From contig CAWHJW010000003.1 of the NCBI GenBank assembly GCA_963829725.1, positions 168,403-232,402 of the forward strand: DNA of 64,000 bases, given 5' to 3'. This stretch comes from RYN-230 sp963829725. GTDB taxonomy: Bacteria > Actinomycetota > Actinomycetes > Streptosporangiales > Streptosporangiaceae. The translations under genes were made by a program, and so were the position numbers. The notes below the pieces were generated by a model that did not search any database, had not been told where the DNA came from, and was given only the letters and a program-made list of their open reading frames with translations. Below are positions 34,889 to 44,013 of this stretch, in pieces (positions within the stretch are counted from its first letter, which is position 1; each line of letters begins with the position of its first letter).

Positions 34889-36262
34889 TCACTTCATGAC
34901 TTCCACATTCGTGGCGATGCCCAGCGCGCGGTAGTCCCACCCCGCCTCGTGCCAGGGAGCCGGGTCGAGGGCATTGCGCGCATCGATCACATTCCGCCGG
35001 GCCACGACACCGTCCAGGTTCTCCGGCCTCAGTGTCGCGAACTCGGGCCATTCCGTGAGCAGCAGCACCACCTGCGCATCTCGCGCCGCCTCGCCCGCAC
35101 TCCTCGCGTAGGTGAGCTCGGGACAGGCCCGGCGCGCGTTGGTCAGTGCCGCGGGGTCATACACGCTGACCTGCGCTCCCATGCCGTGCATGATCTGCGC
35201 CACGTCCAGGGCCGGGGAATCTCTGACGTCATCAGACCCGGGCTTGAACGCGGCACCGAGCACGCACACGGGTGCATTCCTCAGATCGCCCCCGGCCATT
35301 TCAAGAGCCAGGTCGGCCGCCCGGGCGCGCCGCCGCAGGTTGATCGCATCCACTTCGCGCAGGAAATTCAGCGCCTCACCAGCGCCCAGCTCAGCGGCGC
35401 GGGCCGTGAACGCACGGATGTCCTTGGGCAGGCAGCCGCCACCGAACCCGAGCCCGGCGGACAGGAAGGCTGGCCCGATCCTCGGGTCGGTGCCGAGAAT
35501 CCGCGCCAGGGTCCGCACGTCGCCGCGCGCCGTTTCACAGATTTCCGACATCGCGTTGATGAACGAGATCTTGGTAGCCAGGAATGCGTTCGCCGCCACC
35601 TTGGCCAGTTCGGCGGTCTCCAGGCCGGTACTGAAGAATGAGCTGCCGTCGGCCAGCGGCTTGGCGTATACCTCCCGGAGGACTTCCTGGGCGTGGCGTG
35701 AGGTGACACCGGCGACGATCCTGTCCGGCGTCAAGGTGTCGGCCACCGCGGTCCCCTCCCGCAGGAATTCGGGATTCCATGCGAGCTCCGCGTCGGGGAA
35801 TAGCCGAGCGAGATCCGCGGCCAGCTCCCTGGCGGTCCCGACGGGGACGGTGGACTTCCCGACGATCAGGCAGGCCCGGTCAAGCAGCTGCGCGAGCCTC
35901 GTGACACAGTCGCGTACCTGGGACAGGTCAGCGCGGTCGCTGCCGGGCTGCTGCGGGGTGCCGGTGCAGATGAAGTGCACGTCACCGAACGCGGCCGCCC
36001 GCTCGTAGGAGGTGGTGAACGCTAGCCGCCCGGAGCCCAGGCCGGACTGGAGGAGCTCGGCGAGCCCGGGCTCGAAGATCGGCAGCTGCCCGGCGTTTAA
36101 CCGGCCTACCTTGCCAGGATCGGTGTCCACGCCCAGGACGCTGAATCCGAGGCTGGCCATGCAGGCCGCATGGGTGATACCCAGATACCCCACTCCGAAT
36201 ATGGTGAGACGCAACCGGGGGGCCGGCACCAGCGGGTCAGTATAGAACTCGCACGCATTCAT
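34889..36262 (-). CDS. UDP-glucose 6-dehydrogenase
   Basis: 457 residues of the UDP-glucose/GDP-mannose dehydrogenase family: the NAD-binding LTIFGVGYLGITHAACMASL, VGKSTVPVGTARELAADLA, EFLREGTAVADTLTPDRIV and the catalytic cysteine in LGFGGGCLPKDIRAFTARA. It oxidises UDP-glucose to UDP-glucuronate, a precursor for acidic polysaccharide. It is convergent with the glycan operon and ends 10 bases from copy B of the hydrolase. The first ten residues precede the usual family start, so a slightly later start is possible. GDP-mannose dehydrogenase is the alternative reading. Confidence 0.85.
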   Translation of the reverse strand: MNACEFYTDPLVPAPRLRLTIFGVGYLGITHAACMASLGFSVLGVDTDPGKVGRLNAGQLPIFEPGLAELLQSGLGSGRLAFTTSYERAAAFGDVHFICTGTPQQPGSDRADLSQVRDCVTRLAQLLDRACLIVGKSTVPVGTARELAADLARLFPDAELAWNPEFLREGTAVADTLTPDRIVAGVTSRHAQEVLREVYAKPLADGSSFFSTGLETAELAKVAANAFLATKISFINAMSEICETARGDVRTLARILGTDPRIGPAFLSAGLGFGGGCLPKDIRAFTARAAELGAGEALNFLREVDAINLRRRARAADLALEMAGGDLRNAPVCVLGAAFKPGSDDVRDSPALDVAQIMHGMGAQVSVYDPAALTNARRACPELTYARSAGEAARDAQVVLLLTEWPEFATLRPENLDGVVARRNVIDARNALDPAPWHEAGWDYRALGIATNVEVMK

Positions 36263-36594
36263 TGGTGGCTACTGTTCCTTGTTCCCTTGAAGGGCTGACT
36301 GGCATCGCCGGATAAGGCTACCGTGATTCTCCTCCACTGGCTGTTACATGGCATGGGTCGCCGAGGCTGGATGCCGGATTATGCCGATAAGCGTTTCTAG
36401 TCCTTATCATTGCTTTTACCGGTATTAGCCCAGGGTACTTGCGGCTGACCGGCTAATTTCTCCGGTAATGGCCGCGCGGGGCCAGCCCAATCGCCAGGCC
36501 GTGTCGTTACCAGCCCTCGAACATAGGGTGATGTTTCGTGTACAGTCAGTTATCAATGCTGGTCGGTCAGTGGGCGCGTCACAGGGAGAGTGGC
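36263..36594. other. Divergent promoter region
   Basis: A lower-GC gap separates the minus-strand dehydrogenase and the plus-strand zinc-ribbon gene. It must hold both promoters; nothing else is seen. Confidence 0.45.
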
Positions 36595-37797
36595 ATGAAC
36601 TACTGCATACGATGCGGCCATCCGTCGGGGGATGCGAGCACGTTCTGCATCAGCTGCGGGGTGCCGCTGGCTACCGACGAGGAGCAGGAGTGGGCTCCCG
36701 TCCCGCCGGGGCCTGAGTCCGGCACCGCCGGGAGGTCATGGGAGCAGCCTGGCGAGGGACGGATGCCCGGTGTCGGGCCACTGGAGCAGACCGGCAACGT
36801 TCGGATCATCGGCGGGGCCGGCGGAGAAGTCTCGGCCGATCACGGCAGCCCCGCCTTCCCGGGGCCAGGCGTCCCGGCCGCGGAACCGGAGGCGGGCCGG
36901 GAGCCGGGTGAGGACACGGCTGCGTGGCTGCCGGGCTTCATGCCGGCTGCGCCCGGGCCGCTGCCCGTGCCGCAGACGATGCCGATGTCGATGTCCGCGC
37001 CGGCTCCGGCTTCCGCGCCGGCTCCGACGCTGGCGCTGCCGCTGCGGCAGCCCGCCCGCCCGGTGGAGGACGAGCGGCCGCGGCCCCGGCGGCCGCTCGT
37101 CCTCCCGCCCCCCGGCGACGGTGGCGAGTACGGTCCCGCGGATCCCGAGCCCTACCAGCGGCCGCCAGGCGGCGGCGGTGACCCACCGGGCTGGCTGAAG
37201 ATCGCGGTGGTGCTGGTGGCCATCGCGGGTGGCCTGGGCGCCTGGTACTACCTCGGCCGCCCGCAGGCGCACCCGTCCGCGCGTCCCGCCAGCAGCGGGG
37301 CGCGCACGCCGGGTACCCCGCGGGCCCAGGCATCGCCGGGCCGCTCCGGCCGGCCGCCGGGCCGCCCCCGGCCGGCCGGGACGCCCCGGGGCAGCCAGCC
37401 CGTGGCGCTCGGCCCGGGGGTGGCCGGGCAGAGCGCGGCGGCAGGCGTCGCAGCATTCCTGACCCAGTACTTCGCGGCCATCAACGACCACGACTACCAG
37501 GCGTTCAGCAGCCTCTTCGAGCCGCGGGCCAGCCCGGTCCAGTCGGATGGCGCGTTCCGTTCTGGATACCGGACCTCACGGGATGCCGGGGCGCGGCTTG
37601 TCGCCCTGGGGCGGGCCGCGGGCGGGGAATGGGCCGCGTCGCTCACCTTCGACAGCCAGCAGGACCCGGCCGTCAGTGCGACGCACACGGCCTGCACCAC
37701 CTGGGGGGTCACCTTCTACCTGGTGCCGGTGGGCACCTCCTACCTGATCGGGCCGCCCCCGCCGGGTTACCAGGCGTCCGCGCTCCCGTGTGCCTGA
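36595..37797 (+). CDS. Zinc-ribbon, single-pass membrane protein with C-terminal secreted domain
   Basis: 400 residues starting MNYCIRCGHPSGDASTFCIS, a zinc-ribbon with two CxxC pairs. A long Pro/Ala/Gly linker with low-complexity MPMSMSAPAPASAPAP follows, then a transmembrane helix (LKIAVVLVAIAGGLGAWYYL), a second disordered linker and an extracytoplasmic domain of about 110 residues resembling NTF2-like folds (GVAAFLTQYFAAINDHDYQA, FDSQQDPAVSATHTACTTWG). The ATG at 36595 has AGGGAGAG upstream. Similar zinc-ribbon membrane proteins are common in actinomycetes with unknown roles. A truncated copy lies at 27285-27635. Confidence 0.75.
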   Translation: MNYCIRCGHPSGDASTFCISCGVPLATDEEQEWAPVPPGPESGTAGRSWEQPGEGRMPGVGPLEQTGNVRIIGGAGGEVSADHGSPAFPGPGVPAAEPEAGREPGEDTAAWLPGFMPAAPGPLPVPQTMPMSMSAPAPASAPAPTLALPLRQPARPVEDERPRPRRPLVLPPPGDGGEYGPADPEPYQRPPGGGGDPPGWLKIAVVLVAIAGGLGAWYYLGRPQAHPSARPASSGARTPGTPRAQASPGRSGRPPGRPRPAGTPRGSQPVALGPGVAGQSAAAGVAAFLTQYFAAINDHDYQAFSSLFEPRASPVQSDGAFRSGYRTSRDAGARLVALGRAAGGEWAASLTFDSQQDPAVSATHTACTTWGVTFYLVPVGTSYLIGPPPPGYQASALPCA

Positions 37798-37955
37798 CCG
37801 GCCCCGCCGCCCCGTCCCGCCCCCGGCCGGGCTGGGCCTGGCCCGGCGGCGGGCGGTGACGGAGGTCCCGCGGGCTGCGGGCCGAGGGCCCTGCCCAGCC
37901 GCGGCCCGGCCGGGGGACAGTGAGTCCATGCCCGCGCAGTGACGGAGGCAGGCTC

Positions 37956-38342
37956 ATGAGCGACGCAACGGACGTGCAGCACTACACCGACATCATCCTG
38001 ACCATGATCCAGGAAGACCAGGCGACCGGGCAGGTGCCCGGGAACGTGTCAACGTGGGACGAGATCGACGAGACGGTGGACGCCAACGACTATTACCGGC
38101 GGGCCAGCCTGCCGGTGGGCTCCCCGGAGGCGGCCGACCTGCGTACGGCCGTCAACGATGAGGTCATCCGGCGGCTCACCCGCGACCAGGGGGGGTCCTG
38201 GGGTGTCACCTGGATGCACCCGGACGGGCACGAGGTGAACATCAGCCGGACCATCGGGTACGCGACGCGGGCCCAGGCGGAGGCGGTCGGCCGGGAGTAC
38301 GTGGCCGAGCACAGCGGTGGTTACCAGCTCTACGGCGGCTGA
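37956..38342 (+). CDS. Hypothetical protein (128 aa)
   Basis: A soluble acidic protein: MSDATDVQHYTDIILTMIQE, then STWDEIDETVDANDYYRRA, AVNDEVIRRLTRD and VNISRTIGYATRAQAEAVGREYV. The ATG has ACGGAGGCAGG upstream. It is well composed and probably real; no family is recognised. Confidence 0.65.
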   Translation: MSDATDVQHYTDIILTMIQEDQATGQVPGNVSTWDEIDETVDANDYYRRASLPVGSPEAADLRTAVNDEVIRRLTRDQGGSWGVTWMHPDGHEVNISRTIGYATRAQAEAVGREYVAEHSGGYQLYGG

Positions 38343-39102
38343 CCGCCTGGCCCACGTACTCCGAGAACGGGCGGCGGCCCGGTCCGCCGCGGCCATGATG
38401 GACCTTGCCTACCAGTCCTGGCGCCCGGACCCTGCCCGGGACTGGCAGGCCCGGCCCATCACGGCCTGCACCCGGTCGAGGATGCAGTCCAGGCCGGCCG
38501 TGAATTCGCTCGCTCGCCCCAGCCGGGCGAAGGGCCGGGCGACCTGGCGATCCGGTAGGGCCGCGGATACCGCCGGATTCGGCGCGAGCACCACCCCGGT
38601 CGCCGTCGCGACTGACATGAGTACCGGCATCGTGGACCGGTTCCGCTCGATGCCGGTCAGCGGGGCGTCGGTACTGGCCGTACGTCCACGATCGGCTCCT
38701 CTCCAGTCCGAGCCCGGCCCCCCTCCGGCCCGGGCAGCCTGCCCGGGCCGGAGCGGGGCTCCGTGTCCCGGGCGGCCCCGATCGTAGGAAGCCGCCGCCC
38801 ACGGCACCAGGACCGCATGGGGCCGCCGGCGGCCATGCCGGTCAGCGGCCCGGTCCGGTGCGGCCCGCCGGTGAATCCTTCATGGGCTGGGGCCGCACCC
38901 GGGCGTGCTCCTGATCCTGACGGACGCGTTCGCCAGCCCGGCACTGGGCCTTCCGACGGAAGCTGGACCTGTCGGAGTCTCGCCCGGCACATCGGCGTTA
39001 GCCCGGCTGCGAGGCCGGGAACCCGGGTGCACCGGTCCGCGTCCAATGGGCACGACTAGGGCGCCGTCCCGGTCGCCGGTCCGCCACCTGGCTTGGAGCG
39101 TC
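38343..39102. other. Gene-poor stretch with a possible TetR remnant
   Basis: On the minus strand at about 38409-38640 a frame reads ATATGVVLAPNPAVSAAL, then FARLGRASEFTAGLDCILDR and ends soon after. This recalls the C-terminal helices of TetR-type regulators. No HTH or start could be joined to it, so it is at most a fragment. The rest holds no supportable gene. Confidence 0.35.
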
Positions 39103-39819
39103 ATGCCTGCCCGATCACCGCTGCGCACCAGGAAGCCCGCCCGCGCGGGGAAGCCGGACCGTGCCGCGACAGCGGGCCGCGCCGCGCCGCCCGCAGGCGC
39201 CCGGACGTCCGCCCCGGCCGCCGGGCACCACGGGAGGCTGCTGCGCCTGGTGGTCCTGGCCGGGCTGGCTGGCCTGCTGACCGCGTGCGGTTCCGGGCCC
39301 GGCGGGGCGGGATCACGTCCGCCGAGCAGTGGCGCGCCCACCCCGGTCAGCACCGTCCCCGGCAGCCCTGGGCCGGGCAGTCCGGTGTCCGGGACCCCAG
39401 CCCCGGGCACCCCGCCCGCGAGCCCCACCACCATGCCGGGCCAGGCGCACTGCGGCATGCGGCCGATGCCCGGGACGGGCGGCGCCCGACCGGTGTCCGG
39501 GGAGCTGACCCTCGGCAACCAGAACAATGGCGGCACGTTCTGCGTGCGCCCCGGCGAGCGGGTGATGGTGTACCTGCGCGGCACGCCGGCCCGGGAGTGG
39601 GCCCCGATCCAGTCCGATTCCACCGCCCTGGTCGCCGTCGCATCCGGCCGCCTGTCGCTCCCCGTCGGGGTGACCGGGGCGTCCTTCCTCGCGGCCCGCC
39701 CCGGCACCGCCCACCTGACGTCGGACCGGCCCGTCTGCTCCTCCGGCCCGGTCCGCTGTGACGCGCTGCTCGCGTTCCGGGTGACCGTCATCGTCTCGGA
39801 GAGCGGGGCGGCCCGCTGA
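39103..39819 (+). CDS. Lipoprotein with beta-sandwich-like domain
   Basis: 238 residues. A basic, Ala/Pro-rich N-terminus leads into a lipoprotein signal (LLRLVVLAGLAGLLTAC). A Pro/Ser/Gly linker follows, then a domain of about 110 residues with paired strands (ELTLGNQNNGGTFCVRPGER, WAPIQSDSTALVAVASGRL, ASFLAARPGTAHLTSDRPVC, LLAFRVTVIVSE) that resembles protease-inhibitor or Ig-like folds. The ATG at 39103 with TTGGAGC upstream is preferred to an earlier one without a ribosome site. Role unknown. Confidence 0.65.
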   Translation: MPARSPLRTRKPARAGKPDRAATAGRAAPPAGARTSAPAAGHHGRLLRLVVLAGLAGLLTACGSGPGGAGSRPPSSGAPTPVSTVPGSPGPGSPVSGTPAPGTPPASPTTMPGQAHCGMRPMPGTGGARPVSGELTLGNQNNGGTFCVRPGERVMVYLRGTPAREWAPIQSDSTALVAVASGRLSLPVGVTGASFLAARPGTAHLTSDRPVCSSGPVRCDALLAFRVTVIVSESGAAR

Positions 39820-39872
39820 GCCTAGCGGCCGCCCCGCTGCACGCGGCGGCGCGCGGCCGCCTGATGCTGGCC

Positions 39873-39911
39873 GGCCGGGCGGGCGCGCCCCCGGGAGGCG
39901 CCCGCCCGGCC
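39873..39911. terminator. Bidirectional stem-loop terminator
   Basis: GGCCGGGCGGGCGC (39873-39886) and GCGCCCGCCCGGCC (39898-39911) are perfect 14-bp arms with an 11-nt loop between convergent genes. A second stem (39802-39812 with 39828-39838) overlaps the end of the lipoprotein gene. Confidence 0.75.
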
Positions 39912-39930
39912 GCCGCCCGGGCCGCCAGGC

Positions 39931-40544
39931 TCACCAGGCGAACGTGTTGGCGCTGCCCACGGGGGACGCCCGGAACAGCCACGGCAGGTGGATGGGCGTG
40001 TAATGATCGCCGGTCACCGAGCCCTGGGCTGAGCCGCACTGGGTCAGCAGGTGGTGGCCGTCCGGGCTGGCCCACAGGACGCCGCAGTAGTGCGCGGCCG
40101 GCCCGGCCCCGCCGGGCCGGGTGAGCACCGCCGCCAGCCGCCCGCTGCGCGCCGAGAACCGGGCGATCACCGTCTGGGTCCCGTGCGGGCCGGTGGCCAG
40201 GGAGGCGAACAGGACCGTGCCGTCCTGGCTGATCAGCGGGTTACCGGGACTGCTGAGCGGGCCGGCCCGCAGTGTCTGCGGGACGACCAGCCGCGAGTGC
40301 TGCGGGTTGGCCCCGCTGCGGGCGGTGTCGAGCACCCGGATCCCGGACCGGGGCTACTCGGTGGGGGACTGCCAGCCGAAGGCCAGCATCCGGCTCGTAG
40401 TGCCCGATGCGCCCCCAGCGGCTGTAGGCGCAGGCGAAGGCCGTCCTCGGCCTGCAGCCGGTCGCCGACCATGGCCATCACCATGGCCGCGATGCGGCCG
40501 TAATTGGCCTCATAGAACGCCTGGAACCCGGCTTCCTGCCGCAT
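39931..40544 (-). pseudogene. Deletion fusion of an ECF sigma factor and a beta-propeller protein
   Basis: The minus-strand reading from ATG 40544 (site AGAGGTGAGG) begins as an ECF sigma factor: MRQEAGFQAFYEANYGRIAA, VGDRLQAED, then, one frame over, AFACAYSRWGRIGHYEPD. Region 2.2 onward, including the HTH, is absent. The sequence passes directly into the end of an actinomycete propeller-like protein (VLDTARSGANPQHSRLVVPQ, NPLISQDGTVLFASLATG, YCGVLWASPDGHHLLTQCGS, LPWLFRASPVGSANTFAW). In relatives the sigma gene is followed by the propeller gene, so a deletion plus frameshift has joined their ends. Confidence 0.7.
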
Positions 40545-40761
40545 GGCCTCACCTCTTGGCACCCAGCCGGCGGACTGTCGTGATCGGCTTATACACGCCC
40601 GGCCGGGCCATCCGGCCTGGCCCAGCCGGTAACGATTGGGTAAAGGCCCGGCTGGCGATGAGCGCGTCAAGGTCCAGCCCGGGCCGCCCGGGGGAGCAGG
40701 CGGACCGCCCCGGCCGGAAAATGACTGGCGGCCCGGCCGGTGCCCTGAGTTAGCTGGGGAC

Positions 40762-41799
40762 ATGGAGCTCGAACGGTTCGACCCGGCGGCGGGCGGCGAG
40801 CAGGTGCGGGCCTGCTACCGGAGCTACCTGGCCGGTCTGCCCCATGACGACCCGTGCGGGCCGGCCATGTCGCCCCGCGTCTTCGTCGGCTGGCTGGCGC
40901 TGGGCTGGACGGAAGACCCGTCGGAAACGTGGCTGTCCCGCCCCGGCCCGGACGGCTGCGCCGGATGGTACGTGCTCCGGCTGCCACAGCGGGAAAACCA
41001 GCACCTCGCCATGATCGAGATGGTGGTCCACCCCGACGCCCGGCGCGCCGGGCGGGGCCGGGCGCTGCTGCGCCACGCGGCCGGCCGCGCCCGCCAGCAC
41101 AGCCGGGTCCTGCTCACCGGAGACGCGCGGGAGGATTCCCCAGGATCCGCCTTCGCCCGCGCGGTCGGCGCCCGTCAGGAGATCACCGAGGTCCGCCGCC
41201 TCCTCATGCTGAACGAAGCTCATCCCGGGCGGCTGCCGTGCCTCCGTGCGCAGGCCGAGCCGTCCGCGGCCGGGTACGAGCTGCGGAACTGGGTCGGCCC
41301 GGCCCCCGCTGGCCTGCGGACGGCGATGGCCGAGATTTACGCCGAAGCCGAGGACATGCCGCACGAGGAGGGACGAGAGCCACAGCACTGGGACGTGGAA
41401 CGGATGCGGATGGATGAGCACCGTGCGGCCGTGCAGGGCCTGCGGAATTACACGGTGGCCGCCATCCGGCCGGGTGAGCGCCGGCTGGCCGGGCTCACCC
41501 GGCTGGCGGTGGACCCAGGCAACCCGGGCTGGGGATTCCAGGAGCTGACCGTGGTGGCCCGGGCGGACCGCGGGCGCCGGCTCGGCCTGCTGATCAAGGT
41601 GGCCATGCTGGAGCTGCTGGCCGGGCGCGAGCCGCAGCTGACCAGGATCATCACCGGTAACGCGGACGCGAACCAGCACATGATCGCTATCAACAACGCG
41701 CTCGGCTTCACGGTCCTGGACCGGTGGCCGTCCTGGCAGCTGGACATCGGGGGAGCACCCGGCACGCGCGGGCCCGCGGCCTGCGGGGAGCCAGGTTAG
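40762..41799 (+). CDS. GNAT-family protein with two acetyltransferase domains
   Basis: 345 residues. The first half holds AMIEMVVHPDARRAGRGRALLRHA, the acetyl-CoA binding A motif (RxxGxG/A). The second half has a degenerate copy (FQELTVVARADRGRRLGLLIKVA) and NADANQHMIAINNALGFTVLDRWPSW, the typical GNAT end. Tandem GNAT proteins of this size in actinomycetes act on small molecules or antibiotics in some cases; the substrate is unknown. The ATG at 40762 is used. The next gene starts 10 bases after the stop. Confidence 0.8.
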   Translation: MELERFDPAAGGEQVRACYRSYLAGLPHDDPCGPAMSPRVFVGWLALGWTEDPSETWLSRPGPDGCAGWYVLRLPQRENQHLAMIEMVVHPDARRAGRGRALLRHAAGRARQHSRVLLTGDAREDSPGSAFARAVGARQEITEVRRLLMLNEAHPGRLPCLRAQAEPSAAGYELRNWVGPAPAGLRTAMAEIYAEAEDMPHEEGREPQHWDVERMRMDEHRAAVQGLRNYTVAAIRPGERRLAGLTRLAVDPGNPGWGFQELTVVARADRGRRLGLLIKVAMLELLAGREPQLTRIITGNADANQHMIAINNALGFTVLDRWPSWQLDIGGAPGTRGPAACGEPG

Positions 41800-41809
41800 G
41801 GTCGGGAGG

Positions 41810-42448
41810 GTGATCTCGGCGGCGAACCTCTCCGGATATGCACTGGCCTCGTTCATCCTGATCGTGATCCCGGGTCCCAGCGTGCTATTCGTCGTCGGCC
41901 GGGCGCTGGCCTACGGCCGCCGCACCGCGCTGGCGACCGTGTGCGGGAACTCCGCCGGGAACTACGTGGTGGCGGTCTGCGTGGCGGTGGGCATCGGCAC
42001 GCTGGTCCAGCGGTCCGCCGAGCTGTTCACGGCGGTGAAGCTGGCCGGCGCGCTGTACCTGATCTGGCTGGGCATCCAGGCCTTCCGACGCCGCGGGACG
42101 CTGGCCGGGGCCTTCGCAGCGGCCGCCCCGGCCCGCAGCGACCAGCGGGCGGTGCGGGAAGGCTTCCTGGTCGGGGTGACCAACCCCAAGGCGCTGATCC
42201 TGTTCGGTGCCGTGCTGCCGCAGTTCGTGGACCGTGCCGCCGGGCACGTGCCGGTGCAGATGCTGCTGCTCAGCGGCGTGTCGATCGGGATCGGGCTGGT
42301 TTCCGACAGCATGTGGGGGGTGGCGGCCAGCAGGCTCCGCTCCTGGTTCGCCCGTTCTCCCCGGCGGTTCGCCATGGTCGGCGGGGCAGGCGGACTGGCC
42401 ATGATCGGCGTGGGCGTCACCGTGGCGGTTACCGGCCGCCAGAGCTGA
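41810..42448 (+). CDS. LysE/RhtB-family amino-acid exporter
   Basis: 212 residues with the RhtB pattern: YALASFILIVIPGPSVLFVV, a glycine-rich second helix, LAGALYLIWLGIQAFRRRG, REGFLVGVTNPKALILFGAV and three C-terminal membrane helices. Members export amino acids or derivatives by proton exchange. The GTG start follows GGGAGG closely. It is probably cotranscribed with the GNAT gene. Confidence 0.87.
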   Translation: MISAANLSGYALASFILIVIPGPSVLFVVGRALAYGRRTALATVCGNSAGNYVVAVCVAVGIGTLVQRSAELFTAVKLAGALYLIWLGIQAFRRRGTLAGAFAAAAPARSDQRAVREGFLVGVTNPKALILFGAVLPQFVDRAAGHVPVQMLLLSGVSIGIGLVSDSMWGVAASRLRSWFARSPRRFAMVGGAGGLAMIGVGVTVAVTGRQS

Positions 42449-42500
42449 CAGCTGGCTGTGCCCGCCGGCCCGAGTCGGCTACCATGCAGCCAGTTCTCCC

Positions 42501-42576
42501 GCCGGTGTAGCTCAGATGGCAGAGCAGCCGCCTTGTAAGCGGCAGGTCAGCGGTTCGATCCCGCTCACCGGCTCCA
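42501..42576 (+). tRNA. tRNA-Thr (anticodon TGT)
   Basis: A complete cloverleaf: acceptor GCCGGTG with CACCGGC, D stem GCTC/GAGC, anticodon stem GCCGC/GCGGC around CTTGTAA (anticodon 42534-42536), T arm AGCGG TTCGATC CCGCT, discriminator T and encoded CCA. A degraded copy of its 3' half lies at 51388-51440. Confidence 0.95.
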
Positions 42577-42641
42577 TCCACGGTCCCCGGTGTCCATGAG
42601 CCCTCTCACCTGCAGTTCCGCGCAGGAAGAGGGAGGCTTCC

Positions 42642-43230
42642 ATGGCTTCGACTGCCGGCGCTCATGCCAAGATGCCCACAAAAAACCCACAACTCATGCC
42701 CGCCGGACGTCGGCGGACCAGCGCGGCCGCTGGCGGAAAGCGAGCCGCCGCGGGCAGTGCCGCTGTCGTGACGGGGGTGCCGCGCCCGTGCACCCGGGCC
42801 CAGAGCCGGGTCGTGATGGAGATGGCCGAGGGCATCACCGTGTACCCGGCCCGCTCGCCGGGGGGACCGGTGGCGGGCGGTGTGGTACGAGAACGGGACC
42901 CGGCAGCAGTGCCAGGCCGCCTCCGAGGAGCGGCTGGTGGCCAAGCTGGAGAAGGTCGCGGAACGGCTGACAACCGATGCGCCCAATCTGCTGCGCCCGG
43001 CCGCTGACCTGATCGCCTGGTATCTGTCACCTGAGCGGCACCCCGCTGGGCAGGCCTGGTCGCGCAAGCACACGCACACCCAGCGGCGGCTGTGCCAGCG
43101 GTTCCTGCTGCCGGTGCTGGGCGACCTGTGGCCCGGGTCCCGCCCGGCCAGTCGTGGTGCTGGCCGCAGCCGGGCGCGGGCGAGCGGTGCCAGTCAGCCT
43201 GGCGGGCGGTGGGCGGTGGCGAGCAGGTGA
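42642..43230 (+). pseudogene. Tyrosine site-specific integrase, N-terminal remnant
   Basis: The gene starts at ATG 42642 after GGGAGGC, 65 bases past the tRNA. Its first frame ends in VMEMAEGITVYPARSPGG. The next frame continues RWRAVWYENGTRQQCQAASE, LVAKLEKVAERLTTDAPNL, LIAWYLSPERHPAGQAWSRK and HTQRRLCQRFLLPVLGDL, matching the N-terminal arm and SAM-like domain of actinomycete phage-type integrases. A one-base shift at the G run near 42865 breaks the frame. The catalytic domain (R..HxxR..Y) is completely missing. It supports integration at the tRNA. Confidence 0.75.
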
Positions 43231-43243
43231 GGTCCGACTCCGA

Positions 43244-43891
43244 TCAATTCAGGTACTCGTTCCAGGGCGGCGGCGGTTTCGATGACGATCCGCCGGTCCT
43301 GATCATCGCCAGGCGCTCGCCGAGGTCGCTGAGCAAGAACGCGGGGCCCTCGACGCTGACCAGGTCGGTGAGCCGCAGGCCGCTGGCGACGATCTCGGCG
43401 CGGAGCTGGCCGGGCCGGTGGGTGTAGCCGGTGAACCCGCCGGGGGACAGCGGGGTCAGCCGCCCGGTGCTTTCTGAGCCGGTGAGCAGGGCTTCGGCCA
43501 GCGGTGATGACTGGTACAGGCGGTTGCGCAGCACGCCGTCGAGCCGGGCGGCCCAGCGTGAGATGGCCGCTGTGAACACCGGGCCGCCGGGACGGACCAC
43601 CCGCGCCGCCCCGGCCAGCGCTTTGAGCCGGTCGGCGCGACGGTGCAGGTGATACAGCGGGCCGAGCAGGAGTACCGCGTCGGCGCTGCCGGGATCAAGG
43701 CCGGGGTCACGGGCGTCGGCCACGGCGGAGTCAATCCGCGGGTTACCGGCCACCTGCCCGGCCAGCTCCGCCACCCGCGCGGTCAGCCCGGCATTCTCCG
43801 CCCGCAGCTCCGCCACCAGCGCCTCGGCCCGCCCGGCGCGGGCACGCCAGTAACCGGCAGCAACATCCTCATCGATCACCGGCGCAGGCAC
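43244..43891 (-). CDS. Chimeric ORF: transposase leader joined to a SAM methyltransferase C-terminal half
   Basis: Residues 1-50 (RAGRAEALVAELRAENAGLT, ARVAELAGQVAGNPR) form a leucine-zipper like the leader of IS66-type transposases. From about residue 52 the sequence turns into the second half of a class I SAM-dependent methyltransferase: DPGSADAVLLLGPLYHLHRR, RVVRPGGPVFTAAISRWAAR, PGQLRAEIVASGLRLTDLVS and EGPAFLLSDLGERLAMI. The glycine-rich SAM-binding loop is missing, so it should not be active. It looks like an in-frame deletion product between two unrelated genes. Confidence 0.65.
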   Translation of the reverse strand: MPAPVIDEDVAAGYWRARAGRAEALVAELRAENAGLTARVAELAGQVAGNPRIDSAVADARDPGLDPGSADAVLLLGPLYHLHRRADRLKALAGAARVVRPGGPVFTAAISRWAARLDGVLRNRLYQSSPLAEALLTGSESTGRLTPLSPGGFTGYTHRPGQLRAEIVASGLRLTDLVSVEGPAFLLSDLGERLAMIRTGGSSSKPPPPWNEYLN

Positions 43892-44013
43892 GCGACCCAG
43901 CCCACATCACCACACCAGCCACGTCACGCACCAAACCCGGCGTGTCGCGACCCCGGCGGTCCCACCCCACGGGATCACCGATTACTTACAAGGCGGAATT
44001 AGGCTTCTGGAGG

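Noticed and set aside
38317..38807. Intact regulator gene on either strand
   Set aside because: Only a short TetR-like C-terminal resemblance is visible; no HTH or start could be joined in frame.
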